64,000 bases of DNA from Bifidobacterium asteroides. GTDB lineage: Bacteria; Actinomycetota; Actinomycetes; Actinomycetales; Bifidobacteriaceae. The stretch lies in NCBI RefSeq assembly GCF_003202755.1, contig NZ_QGLK01000001.1, positions 248,001-312,000 on the forward strand. Direction: 5' to 3'. Positions 9,801 to 18,485 of the stretch are shown here, one piece after another (the first letter of the stretch is position 1; each line of letters begins with the position of its first letter). The notes beneath the pieces are model-generated. The model was not told where the DNA came from. It worked only from the letters and a program-made list of their open reading frames with translations, and did no database searches. Made by a program: the position numbers and the translations under genes.

Positions 9801-12114
9801 AGATGAAGCTGCTGGAGGCAGCGGTGCGGGCACCCAGCAGTATGCCCACAATGGGGCCGTGCTTTCTCGCTTCATCTGGGGTTTTGTAGAAGTTCAGATC
9901 TTTCATGTCGGCGTTGGCTTGCTCCTGGTCGTTGTTCCAGGTTCCGCCGCCACGTTTGGTTGCGTACAAGACCATGGTCAGATTCTGGCAAGGATTGCCG
10001 AAGGCGTTGTCCTGGCCATTCTGCCAGTCACCGTTGCCCTTCCAAGGCAGTCCCAGTTCATTGTGGTAGTGGTCATGGTCTTCGGGGACAGGGTCTGCAA
10101 TAGTGCTACATTGGCCCGACTGGTCCGGTTTAGGGGGTTCTTGGTTGGGGCTCGGCAGCTCGAGCACGTTTGGATCGATTTTTACCAAAGACATTGCCAG
10201 CAGGGGCAGATCGGCCTTGCTGGTTTTGGCGTTGAAGCCAGCCATAATCCGCACCTGGGTTCCTGCTAGTGCTGAGTCGGTCCCTTGCTTGTTGTCGGGA
10301 GCGTTCCACCAACCGCAATCTACGCCGTCGTCAAAGTAGTTGGGCAAAGACATGCAACTGTATTGAATGATGTTGCTGATGCCTGGCTGCCAGGTTTCGG
10401 AGCCCTGTGCGAAGATGACATTGTGCCACTCATCATCGGATTGGTCGGCCTGGTTTGACACATCCTTGGGGTCAGAAACCGCAGGCAGCTGCTGACCAGA
10501 GATAGAAGTCGCCCCCAGCCGACCGTCATTGACTTGGCTCTGCAGACTGAGGCCGGACTGGCCATAGTAATTGGCCACGTCCTTGCCTTGGACGGTAGAA
10601 GGGTTGAAAACGTAGAGGTAGCCAGTGGAGATCTCGGCCACTTCCACCTGTGAGCAATCGGTTGAGGCTAAGATTGTCGTGCATCTATCTGTGGCATAGG
10701 TATGTCCAAATTTGGGGAAGGGATCATTCGTCCGGTAGTCTTCTACGGTGAAATTCAGCACGAGACCCTGATCGCTGCGGTGTTCTGCTACAGTATATTT
10801 ACCATTGCCTTGGACGCGGTCTTTCCCGGCCTGACCTCCCGTAGAGCGGGCGTAGTCATAGTTGTTGAAAGAGGGGCTCCAGCCCTGGTTGATGGTGTTG
10901 CGTCCACTGTTGTTGAAGTCGCCGTCAATGGTGCCGATGTCCCAGAAGTAAGGCTGAAGGTCCTTGATCTTGGGAAATACCTTTCCGCCGCTGGTCTGCC
11001 AGAGGTTGCTCAAAGAGATGGAAAAGGTTATGGGGCCGGTGGGCACTTCCAGGCCCTTGAGGCCCTTGGATCGATCAGGCCAGCGCATGTCGACTGCCCA
11101 GTTGAATTTGCTGATGATCCCCTTGCTTTTGCCCAACTCATGATTGATGTAGTTATGGGCCTCTGTGGTGTCGAAGTCAAAGGTTTGATTGCCGGAGCCC
11201 TCATTGGTTCCGCCAGTGATTCTCAGGTTGAGGTTGGGCTTGGCTGACACGGTCACCGAATCTGATGCAGCTGAAGCCGGTTCGGTCCTGGTCGTGGGAT
11301 CGGGGGCACACCACGCCTGGACCTGGGGGGCGAAACTGCTGCCATTGGCCATGTTTCGAACCTGGAGGACCAAGGAGACGCTCGATGTGCTTGGAATGAC
11401 GATAGCCGAGTTCGATGTCGCGGTGAGCAGTCTGTAAACGGTAAGCACCTGAGTGGTTTGACCGTTGATGCTTTTTTGTTCCAGCTTGGGCTCATAGCCG
11501 GGCGTATTGTCTATCCATGGCATGGAGTCCTGATCAAAAGCGATCAGGTCCTTAGGTTGGTTCAGCGTGAATTGAAAGCCTACCCGAGCCTGTCGGGAGG
11601 TCGTGTCGTCCAGTGAGTTCACAGAGAAGGTAAAGTCATATATCACCGTATCGAAAGAGCGCACGATGCCATTGTCCGCATCGCGGTCATCGCCGGGGTC
11701 GTTGTCTTTGTCAAAAGGGGCGGTGCCGGTACTGCGGGAGGTCTGTTTTATTGAGGTGACTCTGGCATTGTCGGTATCCAACATGTTGTTGAGGGTCGAT
11801 CTGCCGCTCGTTGTGCCTGGTTGTATGGGTGCAACCTGGTTAGGAGAAGTGGATCGGGCTGTGTTGGATTTGGTTGTGTCTGACTGTGGTGCCGGAGTTT
11901 GAATGGCTGCCGTAGACTGGACTCGATTGCTCTGGTCTGAAGTCTTTCTGTTATTTCTGACATGCTGTTCGTGCGTTGTAGCCGATGTCGATGTGGAGGT
12001 AGTGGCCTGGGTATCCGCTGTCTGCCCGCCATCTGCTATAGCCATAGTGGGCACCAGCATGGCCATGGCCATCAGGCCGGCGAGGAATCTACCGCTCAAA
12101 TTACCCTTTGCCAC
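6838..12114 (-). CDS. Giant secreted wall-anchored adhesin/pilin-like protein
   Basis: This is a 1758-residue surface protein. A signal peptide (AKGNLSGRFLAGLMAMAMLVP, then an AIA-type cleavage region) is followed by a Ser/Thr-rich linker and about 1100 residues of repeat-rich beta-type sequence with no clear named domain. Near residue 1280 is an SdrD-B/Cna-B-like fold (ISGIAWYDLNGDGIRG). Two Spy0128/FctA-like isopeptide pilin domains follow, each ending in an NTYK motif, then a PGNPGKPDKPD wall-spanning stretch. The C-terminus has LADSG, a hydrophobic helix and a basic tail, an LAxTG-like sorting signal. I chose GTG 12114 because AAAAGGAG lies 4 bases upstream; ATG 12168 has no such site. 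No sortase gene is adjacent. It probably mediates host or cell-cell attachment. Confidence 0.88.
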   Translation of the reverse strand: MAKGNLSGRFLAGLMAMAMLVPTMAIADGGQTADTQATTSTSTSATTHEQHVRNNRKTSDQSNRVQSTAAIQTPAPQSDTTKSNTARSTSPNQVAPIQPGTTSGRSTLNNMLDTDNARVTSIKQTSRSTGTAPFDKDNDPGDDRDADNGIVRSFDTVIYDFTFSVNSLDDTTSRQARVGFQFTLNQPKDLIAFDQDSMPWIDNTPGYEPKLEQKSINGQTTQVLTVYRLLTATSNSAIVIPSTSSVSLVLQVRNMANGSSFAPQVQAWCAPDPTTRTEPASAASDSVTVSAKPNLNLRITGGTNEGSGNQTFDFDTTEAHNYINHELGKSKGIISKFNWAVDMRWPDRSKGLKGLEVPTGPITFSISLSNLWQTSGGKVFPKIKDLQPYFWDIGTIDGDFNNSGRNTINQGWSPSFNNYDYARSTGGQAGKDRVQGNGKYTVAEHRSDQGLVLNFTVEDYRTNDPFPKFGHTYATDRCTTILASTDCSQVEVAEISTGYLYVFNPSTVQGKDVANYYGQSGLSLQSQVNDGRLGATSISGQQLPAVSDPKDVSNQADQSDDEWHNVIFAQGSETWQPGISNIIQYSCMSLPNYFDDGVDCGWWNAPDNKQGTDSALAGTQVRIMAGFNAKTSKADLPLLAMSLVKIDPNVLELPSPNQEPPKPDQSGQCSTIADPVPEDHDHYHNELGLPWKGNGDWQNGQDNAFGNPCQNLTMVLYATKRGGGTWNNDQEQANADMKDLNFYKTPDEARKHGPIVGILLGARTAASSSFIYDENNSNKNPRYGFGGFVINVRADAKEGSVAQLTSVSRAFTRSQLADLAGLDPVNSSDQDWEDWAEKQNPYEMSQNRSPVFATSTGGYTKARYDQTKGYLGGDTGGNEHGDSLYVAGEASTISNTVAQMGTNSDPKGSFDIDRDQRYVDWRLTINTGTSASQADKPAKTDLYVTDVLPAKLHYIPGSARLGGTYTEGTPEMGHIEGGTVCEPSVSTTETPGETKLSWTLPDIPVDGSNHVIYFSASIGDQTDPSKDVASPYENLKTHAEVQSKHNMSKPSSFMDTVSTSTIRAVRNNATSLSTLPQQAINETGDHIGFTNMLSNTADSGKKYHYAVDIMPYSHASGNPGKPDFQGSPTLADMSVKLTGVDLKNVHIYYTTESKWQVNDTASITPSEFQDWPEAELDPATGKVSMSPDVTAWAFMVDGQPGQFRCDVTFHINPGNSSPGNLYRNRWGNAQNQMSTQVVVAQRSVSGIAWYDLNGDGIRGSDDPLLNSVKVTLLDNQNNPVRSVVAPHDELTTETNAQGRYNLTNIPAGQFHLRFDPAEGTDWSHLNTTTPQAAGATESENSSAHDLTEDGILKAAVIKLDDFKQAAEMDTASQSQDFNNCGLKGLMRTDEVKADVEVQLQGRDWLNSDSFTLNVEPVNGAPATALPEHINITADHKELQVPVKMEAFPSDGTYQYRVSQAIGNLPGLTYDKGNAKLTITLKTNAGQLYRTSTATWADDKGQAISKAVFINTYKTHSATVKITAFKRLDGRNLEDDEFSFRLSRGGKQLAQVSNKADGTVEFPNQTLDQPGDYTYYVNEVQGSLPGITYDQSTPKITVHATDDHQGQLQVTITGNNPTFTNTYKAQADNPGNPGNPGKPDKPDKPDNSGNPDNPGNSDKPDKPDNSGGNDKPNPPVEPNKSSESDHASSELGQTSNSQKPLPGSQSSDDQAKSSTDSSSLADSGSDIVMPAALTIGTAVLGLALMCLLRHRRDRETDLG
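7124..7236 (-). repeat. Short tandem repeats encoding a Pro/Gly/Asn/Asp/Lys wall-spanning segment
   Basis: The DNA consists of imperfect 9-base units such as CCAGGGTTG and TCGGGCTTG, encoding PGN, PGK, PDK and PDN triplets (plus-strand view of a minus gene). Such units can expand or contract in multiples of three codons, changing how far the adhesin projects from the wall without breaking the frame. Confidence 0.85.
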
Positions 12115-12299
12115 ATTTCTCCTTTTGTGTACCGACAGCCATCTGGGGGGCGTCCCCGTCCAGGTCATCCGGTCGACTATGTACGATGTTCTTAGGTCCG
12201 TTGATAAGCCAGTATACAGAGCTATTGGTTAAGATTCCCTACTAATGTGAGCCTCCGGAGAAAAGGGTCGACCGTGGACAGAACAAGGAGGAGGGTCAC

Positions 12300-13550
12300 A
12301 TGATTGAACGGAATCATAGTGAACCCTCAGCGGCCTGTCCTCCAGGTCACGGAATGCGCGAGCGCTTGGCCGTTTACGGGTTCTTCATCATCATGGGTAT
12401 TGGTACATCGGCCTGGATTTCTCGACTGCCCACGGTCAAGGCCAGTCTCGGTCTGCAACCTTCGGGCTTGGCTCTGATGACCATCCTGGGCGGATGCGGC
12501 GCTCTGGTCGGTATGCTGGTCTCGGGAGTGTTGACTGATCAGCTGGGCGTGCGCCGGGCCATGCTGCTTGCAGCCTCGACCTGGTGCCTGGGCATGGTAA
12601 TCGCGGCCCGGGCCGTCACTTTGCGATCAGTGCCGGGGGTGATCTTGGGGCTGCTCTTCAATTCGGCGGGGATCAGCCTCTGGGGAACGGTCAACACCGT
12701 TGAGGCCGGCGCAGTGGAGCGATTCTCCTCCCGGTCCATAATGCCGCGCTTCCATGCCTCATATAGTCTGGGCATGTTTCTTGCGCTGGGGCTGGGCTCG
12801 CTTCTGTCTCATCTGGGCGTGCCCATAGGCGCGCATTTGGCGGTCAATGCACTGACCAGCCTGGTCCTGGTGGCCGCCTGTGTTCTGCTCTGCCCGGCTC
12901 AGCCTCTAGGGGACTACAAGGGCAGTGCTGACGGCAAACGTTCGGATCGTCATGCTGATTCAGGACGATCATCCGCCTTCAGCAGGCAGTTAGCGGCTTG
13001 GGGTGATGCCTTGGTGCTCATCCTGGCCCTGATCAACGTGGCTCTGGAGGCCAGCGAGGGTGCTGTCAACGACTGGAGCGGGATCGGTCTGGTCGATTCC
13101 TTCGGTGTCCCCGAGTCTCAAGCCGGTCTCGCTCCCACGATCTTCGCTGCAGCCATGATCGTCTCAAGGCTGCTGGGTACGCATCTGATTGAGTGGCTGG
13201 GGAATATGCGCTCGCTGGTCCTTACCCTGCTGGTTTCGGCTCTGGGTATCCTGGTCTATGCTCTTTCCCCCTCTTTCGTGCTCAGCCTCGTGGGTACTGG
13301 AATTTGGGGTGTCGGAGCAGCTCTGGGCGTACCCATCGTCACTACTCTGGCAACCAAGGATCCAGCCATGGCGGCTCAGCGGGCTTCGGTCATCTCCACT
13401 GCTTACTACGGGGTCTCTTGGATCATTCCTCCGGCTATCGGATTTTTGGCCGACCATACAGGCGTCAGGCCGGCGTTGCTCCCCTTGGCACTCTTGCTGG
13501 CGGCGGTCACCCTCCTAGTGCCCAGGGTGTCCAGACTCACTCGGGAATGA
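12300..13550 (+). CDS. MFS transporter
   Basis: The 416-residue protein has twelve predicted membrane helices and the layout of the major facilitator superfamily. The loop between helices 2 and 3 reads GVLTDQLGVRR, a good match to MFS motif A. The central cytoplasmic loop (KGSADGKRSDRHADSGRSS) separates the two six-helix halves. AAGGAGGAGG ends 6 bases before the ATG. It is divergent from the giant surface gene with about 185 bases between. The substrate cannot be read from sequence; sugar or drug export is possible. Confidence 0.85.
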   Translation: MIERNHSEPSAACPPGHGMRERLAVYGFFIIMGIGTSAWISRLPTVKASLGLQPSGLALMTILGGCGALVGMLVSGVLTDQLGVRRAMLLAASTWCLGMVIAARAVTLRSVPGVILGLLFNSAGISLWGTVNTVEAGAVERFSSRSIMPRFHASYSLGMFLALGLGSLLSHLGVPIGAHLAVNALTSLVLVAACVLLCPAQPLGDYKGSADGKRSDRHADSGRSSAFSRQLAAWGDALVLILALINVALEASEGAVNDWSGIGLVDSFGVPESQAGLAPTIFAAAMIVSRLLGTHLIEWLGNMRSLVLTLLVSALGILVYALSPSFVLSLVGTGIWGVGAALGVPIVTTLATKDPAMAAQRASVISTAYYGVSWIIPPAIGFLADHTGVRPALLPLALLLAAVTLLVPRVSRLTRE

Positions 13551-13718
13551 TGCTTTTCGATTGGCAAACCCCGTTAACCGGTTGTTGGGCGAAGTACAGT
13601 CTTTGGAAGATACTCGGATTCAAACAGCCCTTCCTCAATATTGCCGTAAATATTGCCGTACACCTCAGCGAATTTTATGGCCACAGCAGTCAGTCGGCAC
13701 CGGCCCTGAGGATCGGCC

Positions 13719-14084
13719 TTAGGACAGATGGATGCCCTTCCCCGCCAGGTTCTCCAAGCACTCCTGCAGGTAGGCTGCATCATGCTCAGGATAGATGGGG
13801 TCCGTCAATGGCACTGCAGACAGGTCCTCGTAGGGCGGGCAATGTCTGCCGCGATAGAGCGGATCGTACCAGGCAGGATCAGGATGGTAGCCGCGCTCGC
13901 GCATTGTTGCCATGACCAGCAGATGAAATTGAAAGAGCTTGTATGGGGAGTAGTGGAAGACATAGTCAACAGTGGCGTGCCGTCTACCCCAGCCCAGGCC
14001 CCGCAGCGCGGTGATCTCCCGATGCTGACCCAACAGCTGCTGTCTGGGGAGCAGTCGAATCAGATCCTGATGCCACAGTCGCAT
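13719..14084 (-). CDS. Pyrimidine dimer DNA glycosylase family protein (DenV/Pyr_excise-like)
   Basis: The 121-residue protein begins MRLWHQDLIRLLPRQQLLGQ, followed by HREITALRG and HSPYKLFQFHLLVMATMRERGY. These are hallmarks of the T4 endonuclease V-related family (Pyr_excise, TIGR02328 type). Founding members cut the glycosyl bond at UV-induced cyclobutane dimers using the N-terminal amine and a Glu, matching residues near Thr/Arg2 and Glu23 only in general position. GAAGGAGG precedes the ATG by 8 bases. Many bacterial relatives are untested, so activity is inferred. It lies downstream of an SDR gene on the same strand. Confidence 0.8.
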   Translation of the reverse strand: MRLWHQDLIRLLPRQQLLGQHREITALRGLGWGRRHATVDYVFHYSPYKLFQFHLLVMATMRERGYHPDPAWYDPLYRGRHCPPYEDLSAVPLTDPIYPEHDAAYLQECLENLAGKGIHLS

Positions 14085-14089
14085 GACGC

Positions 14090-14142
14090 CCCCTCCTTCA
14101 GCCCATAAGTGAACCCCTCCTTCAGCCTGGCAGAAGAAGGGG
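14090..14142 (-). repeat. Duplicated ribosome-binding-site segment and hairpin
   Basis: The 14-mer CCCCTCCTTCAGCC occurs at 14090-14103 and again at 14114-14127. On the minus strand each copy reads as a GAAGGAGGGG ribosome binding site; the first serves the glycosylase gene. The distal copy can also pair with GAAGAAGGGG (14133-14142) to form a 10-base hairpin with one mismatch, which may act as a terminator for the SDR gene upstream. Confidence 0.6.
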
Positions 14143-14168
14143 TCCCGGTAATTCCTTACTGGAACTGC

Positions 14169-14909
14169 TTACTGGGCGATGAATCCACCGTCCACAACGA
14201 ACTCGGCACCCAAGGCGAACTTGGATTCGTCACTGGCCAGATAGACGCAGATCTCGCCGATGTCCTGGGGCTCGCCGATGTGGCCCAGGGGGGTCAGCTT
14301 GCTCATCCTGTCCTCAAGGCTCTGGCTGATCAGAGGGGTCTTGATGAATCCGGGATGAACCGAGTTGATGCGAACACCGTAGTTGTTGTTGGCGGAATCC
14401 AGGGCCGCGGACTTGGTCAGCAACCTGGTGCCGCCCTTGCTGGCGTTGTAGGCTCCGGCTCCGCTCAGGCCCACGAAGCCCTCGATGGAGGAGATGTTAA
14501 TAACGGATCCGCCGCGGCCCTTCATGACCCGCATGCCGTGCTTGGTGCCAAGGAAGGTTCCGTTCAGATTGATGGCGATGACCTTTTTCCAGTCCTCGTA
14601 GCTCTCCTGGTCCATAGTGGCCCCGCTGCCGCCTATGCCGGCATTGTTGACCACGGTGGTCAGCTGACCCAACTCCTTTTCAACGGTGTCGATGGTGGAG
14701 ACCCACTGGTCCTCATCTGTCACGTCCAGGGTGTGGAAGACGACCTGCCCGGGGTGCTCCTGCATGAAGCTGCGGGAAGCATCGCTCTCCTTGATGTCAG
14801 TAAGGGCCACCTTGGCTCCCTCGCGGACGAAGCATTCGGCGATGCCTACGCCCATGCCACCGGTTCCTCCGGTGATGATGGCTACCTTACCTTGTAGTCG
14901 ATCAGTCAT
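14169..14909 (-). CDS. Short-chain dehydrogenase/reductase (classical SDR)
   Basis: This is a 246-residue NAD(P)-dependent oxidoreductase. The Rossmann cofactor motif TGGTGGMG is near residues 13-20, and an Asp at the end of strand 2 (ALTDIKES) suggests NAD preference. The structural NNAG motif is near residue 89, and the catalytic Ser (INISS) and YxxxK (YNASK) are in place. ATG 14909 has AAAGGAG 5 bases upstream; a 10-residue longer start lacks a site. The substrate is unknown; relatives act on secondary alcohols such as acetoin or steroid-type ketones. Confidence 0.88.
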   Translation of the reverse strand: MTDRLQGKVAIITGGTGGMGVGIAECFVREGAKVALTDIKESDASRSFMQEHPGQVVFHTLDVTDEDQWVSTIDTVEKELGQLTTVVNNAGIGGSGATMDQESYEDWKKVIAINLNGTFLGTKHGMRVMKGRGGSVINISSIEGFVGLSGAGAYNASKGGTRLLTKSAALDSANNNYGVRINSVHPGFIKTPLISQSLEDRMSKLTPLGHIGEPQDIGEICVYLASDESKFALGAEFVVDGGFIAQ

Positions 14910-15331
14910 ATCCACTCCTTTATAGAGATGTGCTGTCATATTCCATCCTATGGGATGGCATGCCCACGGTGGTAACCGACGTACCGATTATCTTGGTGCC
15001 GTTATTTCTTTGAAGTTGTCCATGAGGGGCCAAAAGTTCTGCAGGGGTTACGGTAAATTCCCCGCTGAAACAGTAAGCCTGTTCTGCTGACTGGATATGT
15101 TCGGATGTTGAGCAGATGGCGGTAGAGCTCGTGATCCATAGGTCGGTCAAGATCGAGGTTCGTGATGGTGACGGGCATCCGGTCATTGCCGTCCGGCCCT
15201 GCTTTCTCCCCGGCATACGATGGCCCTATAGCGGTGACGTGGCACAGGTAGTAGTAGCTGCGGTCTGCTGTATCCTGTCAGCCCATGACGCAAGGTGGAA
15301 TTTTGCGGAGGCTGCTAGTTGCAAGATTCGG
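14910..15331. other. Intergenic region upstream of the SDR gene
   Basis: About 420 bases with no reading frame I would support. It should contain the SDR promoter (minus strand) and the end of transcription from the MFS gene to its right. I see no clear hairpin or consensus promoter. Confidence 0.5.
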
Positions 15332-16657
15332 TCAGTTGGTTTGAGTAGCTGAATTGCGCGTACCCTTCAGTGGGATAATGCCCAGGAACAAGGCCGCAAC
15401 CATGATCAGGATGCTCAGACCGAACATGATGATGTAACCGTGGGGCTGGTCAGCTATGGCGCCCCAGAAGAGAGCGGCGAAGGCCGAAGCCAGGGAGCCC
15501 ACCATCTGAATGCGGGCGTAGATGTTGGTGTAGTCATGCGAGCCAAAGACCGCTGTAACCAGAATGGGTGTCTGCACCGTAGTGCATGCGTAGACCAGAC
15601 CGAAGGCGAAGGCTCCCAGCAGGAGGAGCGCGGGCAATCCGGGGAAGGCGACCATGAGGCAGACGCCGAGAATGCCGCCGCCGATGCCCAGGCAGAGCCC
15701 GCCCACGATGCTGCCGTCGTTGACCATGCCCAGGATGACCTTGCCGATAGCCTGGCCGGCCATGCAGGATGAGGCGATCAGGCCTGTGTAGGCCGCCATG
15801 GATGGCAGGGATGCCGCATAGGAGGGCAGGAACTGGTAGATGGTCTGATTCATGGTGATCAGGCCGCAGAAGAGCGCCAGCGCCCAGAAGGCAGGGGAAC
15901 GCAAGGCCTGGGAAGCAGTCATGCCCACAGTCGACGCGATAGGCTCTGGGCTCTTTTTGTCTTTACTCCCGGTGTCTGTGCTGTTGGAGGTAGCCTCAGC
16001 TGCAGCAGGCTCCTGGTCGGCGGCGCCGTAGGGATGCAGACCCATTTGCTCGGGCGTGCCGCGAATGACGAAAATGGTGAAAGGCAGAGTGACCACCAGA
16101 ATGAGAATGGCAAAGACCAGGTATCCTCGCCGCCATCCATCAGGGGCGGATCTGATGATCATGGTGCCTATCTGGTTGAAGATCACGCCGCCTATGCCGG
16201 TGAAGGCCATGCATAGGCCGATGAAGAACCCGACTCGTTTGCGGAACCAGGCGTTGATGAGCGTGGGGACTGACAAATAGAGGATGGGTGGCATGCCGAT
16301 TCCCAGAACCACTCCGCATAGATAGAACTGCCACATGGCGGATGATCGGGACATGCCAAGGCAACCGAGTCCGGCAAGGATGGTGCTCGCCGTCAGGACG
16401 ATGCGCAGATCGTAGCGGTGCATCAGCCATCCGGCCACCGGCAGGAAGATGACCATGGTGATGCTGAATATGCTGAAATACGCGGTGAATGCAGCCTTGG
16501 GAACATGGAAGTAGTTGCTGACAGGAGTGAAGAAGATACCGGCGCAACTGCATACCAGCGATACGGGGATGGCCGTGAAGACAATGCCCGACAGCACGAT
16601 CAGGTACGGATAAACAGCCTGTTTTCGTGATGACGGCTGTGTCGGTGTGGTCGACAT
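15332..16657 (-). CDS. OFA-type MFS transporter
   Basis: The 441-residue protein has twelve hydrophobic helices. The helix 2-3 segment VAGWLMHRYDLR, the glycine-rich helices around GIGMPPILYLSVPTL and the arrangement of its halves resemble the oxalate:formate antiporter (OFA) branch of the MFS, which exchange small carboxylates. The central loop is rich in Ala, Glu and Ser (EPAAAEATSNSTDTGSKD). AGGAAGG lies 9 bases upstream of the ATG. An organic-acid carrier is the best guess; the substrate is not determined. It runs in the same direction as the SDR gene 420 bases downstream. Confidence 0.8.
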   Translation of the reverse strand: MSTTPTQPSSRKQAVYPYLIVLSGIVFTAIPVSLVCSCAGIFFTPVSNYFHVPKAAFTAYFSIFSITMVIFLPVAGWLMHRYDLRIVLTASTILAGLGCLGMSRSSAMWQFYLCGVVLGIGMPPILYLSVPTLINAWFRKRVGFFIGLCMAFTGIGGVIFNQIGTMIIRSAPDGWRRGYLVFAILILVVTLPFTIFVIRGTPEQMGLHPYGAADQEPAAAEATSNSTDTGSKDKKSPEPIASTVGMTASQALRSPAFWALALFCGLITMNQTIYQFLPSYAASLPSMAAYTGLIASSCMAGQAIGKVILGMVNDGSIVGGLCLGIGGGILGVCLMVAFPGLPALLLLGAFAFGLVYACTTVQTPILVTAVFGSHDYTNIYARIQMVGSLASAFAALFWGAIADQPHGYIIMFGLSILIMVAALFLGIIPLKGTRNSATQTN

Positions 16658-17099
16658 GACTGCGACCTTCCTCTTATGGGATCGTGGCTAGCCAACTGCT
16701 GCTTGGTTTGTATGCTCCCATTGATTTGCGGTTTGTCTGCTCTGAATGTCCACTATGGGAAATTTAAGAACTAATTGTAGTTCAATATTTGACCCTCATC
16801 TATCGTTAGAATGCAGATTAGGCGGTTTGCGGCACTGTCGTTTTTACTTCTTGCGATGGGATGATCGAGCCCGCTTTTGGCTGGCGGCCGCCTTTCTCCG
16901 TAGATTACCGCGTCGATTCTCCATAGCCCATGCTGGTGCTGTCCTGACTGATCTGTCATTCTCAGAAGATTCAGCCCTGTTCCACGCGCATTTGGTCATG
17001 GTTGTCGATGTGGACCTGGTTGTAGTAAAGACTTGCACCTCCAGCGACTTGAGGTTGTACCATCAGGCCGACCAAGGATTAATGAAAGGTGGGACTGTT
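16658..17099. other. Divergent intergenic region between MFS and SDR genes
   Basis: About 440 bases. The frame of the following SDR gene stays open back to 16746, but that extension has no family similarity and no ribosome binding site, so I treat it as non-coding. It should carry promoters for both divergent genes; none is clear to me. Confidence 0.5.
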
Positions 17100-17846
17100 A
17101 TGACTGTTGCAGATAAGACAGTGCTGATCACCGGAGCTTCGTCCGGCATTGGGGAGGCCACGGCGCGACTGTTGGCGCAGCGGGGGGCCAAGGTGGTGCT
17201 GGGCGCTCGCCGCAAGGATCGGCTGGATAAGATCGTCGACGACATCGTTCAGGAGGGTGGCCAGGCTGCCTCCATGGCTCTGGATGTGACCGATCGTCAG
17301 GCCAATGGGGACTTCGTGGCTTTCGCCAAGAAGCAGTTCGGCGGAGTGGACGTGGTATTCCTCAACGCCGGGCTCATGCCTAACTCGCCCTTGTCGGCTC
17401 TGCACGTGGACGAGTGGGATCGGACCATTGACGTTAACCTCAAAGGCGCACTGTACGGCATTGCAGCGGCCCTGCCGGAGTTCACCGGGCAGCGACATGG
17501 ACAGTTCATCGCCACCTCTTCGGTGGCTGGTCTCAAAGCCTATCCGGGTGGAGCGGTTTACGGGGCAACCAAATGGGGCCTGCGTGACCTGATGGAGGTG
17601 CTCAGGATGGAGTCTGCCCAGGAGGGGACCCATATCCGCACATCTACCATTTACCCGGCGGCTATTCGGACTGAGTTGTTGGATACCATCACAGACCAGC
17701 AGACCCTGGCTGATATGAACAAGACCTACGACAGCTATCAGATCGATCCTGAACGGGTGGCTCAGGTGGTGGCCTTTGCCATTGATCAGCCTGAGGATAC
17801 CAATGTATCGGAATTCACCGTGGGTCCCACCATTCAGCCCTGGTGA
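17100..17846 (+). CDS. Short-chain dehydrogenase/reductase (YdfG-like)
   Basis: This 248-residue SDR has TGASSGIG for the cofactor near residues 13-20, with GARRKDRL after strand 2 indicating NADP preference through its Arg residues. It has NAG (LNAGLMP) near 88 and catalytic Ser and Tyr-x-x-x-Lys as TSSV and YGATK. The overall pattern, including IRTSTIYPAAIRTEL, resembles YdfG-type 3-hydroxy acid or serine dehydrogenases, though substrate is unproven. ATG 17100 is selected because AAAGGTGGG ends 6 bases before it; ATG 17082 would add MKGGTV. A convergent nicotinamidase gene follows 18 bases later. Confidence 0.88.
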   Translation: MTVADKTVLITGASSGIGEATARLLAQRGAKVVLGARRKDRLDKIVDDIVQEGGQAASMALDVTDRQANGDFVAFAKKQFGGVDVVFLNAGLMPNSPLSALHVDEWDRTIDVNLKGALYGIAAALPEFTGQRHGQFIATSSVAGLKAYPGGAVYGATKWGLRDLMEVLRMESAQEGTHIRTSTIYPAAIRTELLDTITDQQTLADMNKTYDSYQIDPERVAQVVAFAIDQPEDTNVSEFTVGPTIQPW

Positions 17847-17864
17847 ATTCCTCCGCCGCTGCCC

Positions 17865-18485
17865 TTAGTCGCCACTGGAGGAAAGAAGACGAATGCCGGC
17901 TTGGGCCATGGCCTTTCGAGCCTCAACCCCCTGATTCTCGCTGACCGGGACAGTCAGATCCTCGAAGACCGTGACCTGGTAACCCAGCTTTGCGGCATCC
18001 AAGGCCGTCTCCTTGACGCAGTGGGATTCGGCGATGCCGACTACATCCACCTGGTCGACTCCTGCTTGCGCCAGTGCGTCGGCCAAGGTGACTCCAGATG
18101 ACTTGGCGGCAGCGAATTCCTCCCTGCTCTGGATTCGATCGGTGTTGTCTTCGATGCCTTCGAATCCGGAGTAGGCGGCTGAATACTGCCCCTTTTTGAA
18201 GTGATGGGTGATGCCCAGCTTCCGAATACTGGGATGAAGATCCGCCCCGGGTGAGCCGGCCACGCCGTGCTGGGGCCATGTGTCTACAAAGTCCGGGTGA
18301 TCGGACCAATGGGACCCGGGTTCGATGTGCCAATCCTGGGTGGTGGCCATGTAGGTATAGTCCCCGGCATGGTCGTGGACATAGTCGGCGATTTTGTCGG
18401 CCGTGGCGTTGCCTCCCTCGACTCCCAGCTCACCTCCTTCGCAGAAGGTCGGTTGAACATCCACGACGATCAAAGCCTTGGACAT
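17865..18485 (-). CDS. pncA: Nicotinamidase / isochorismatase-family amidase
   Basis: The protein hydrolyses nicotinamide to nicotinate and ammonia in NAD salvage. The catalytic triad is visible: Asp in VVDVQPTFCEGG near residue 9, Lys in HFKKGQY near residue 98, and Cys in ESHCVKET near residue 150. Metal ligands fit DWHIEPGSHWSDHP. Its 206 residues are slightly longer than E. coli PncA. ATG 18485 is 8 bases from GGGAG; an in-frame GTG at 18494 is possible. It is convergent with an NADP-type SDR, and two SDR genes nearby use the cofactor whose precursor it recycles, though that link is only thematic. Confidence 0.9.
   Translation of the reverse strand: MSKALIVVDVQPTFCEGGELGVEGGNATADKIADYVHDHAGDYTYMATTQDWHIEPGSHWSDHPDFVDTWPQHGVAGSPGADLHPSIRKLGITHHFKKGQYSAAYSGFEGIEDNTDRIQSREEFAAAKSSGVTLADALAQAGVDQVDVVGIAESHCVKETALDAAKLGYQVTVFEDLTVPVSENQGVEARKAMAQAGIRLLSSSGD

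Noticed and set aside
13637-13660. Two tandem copies of AATATTGCCGTA
   Set aside because: Only two 12-base units; too little for a functional repeat call, and no CRISPR-like spacing.
14109-14897. 262-residue plus-strand frame opposite the SDR gene
   Set aside because: It is antisense to a clear SDR with full catalytic motifs, and its composition is typical of a reverse-frame shadow.
16746-17099. N-terminal extension of the second SDR
   Set aside because: The open frame has no ribosome binding site and no SDR similarity before residue MTVADKTVLITGAS.
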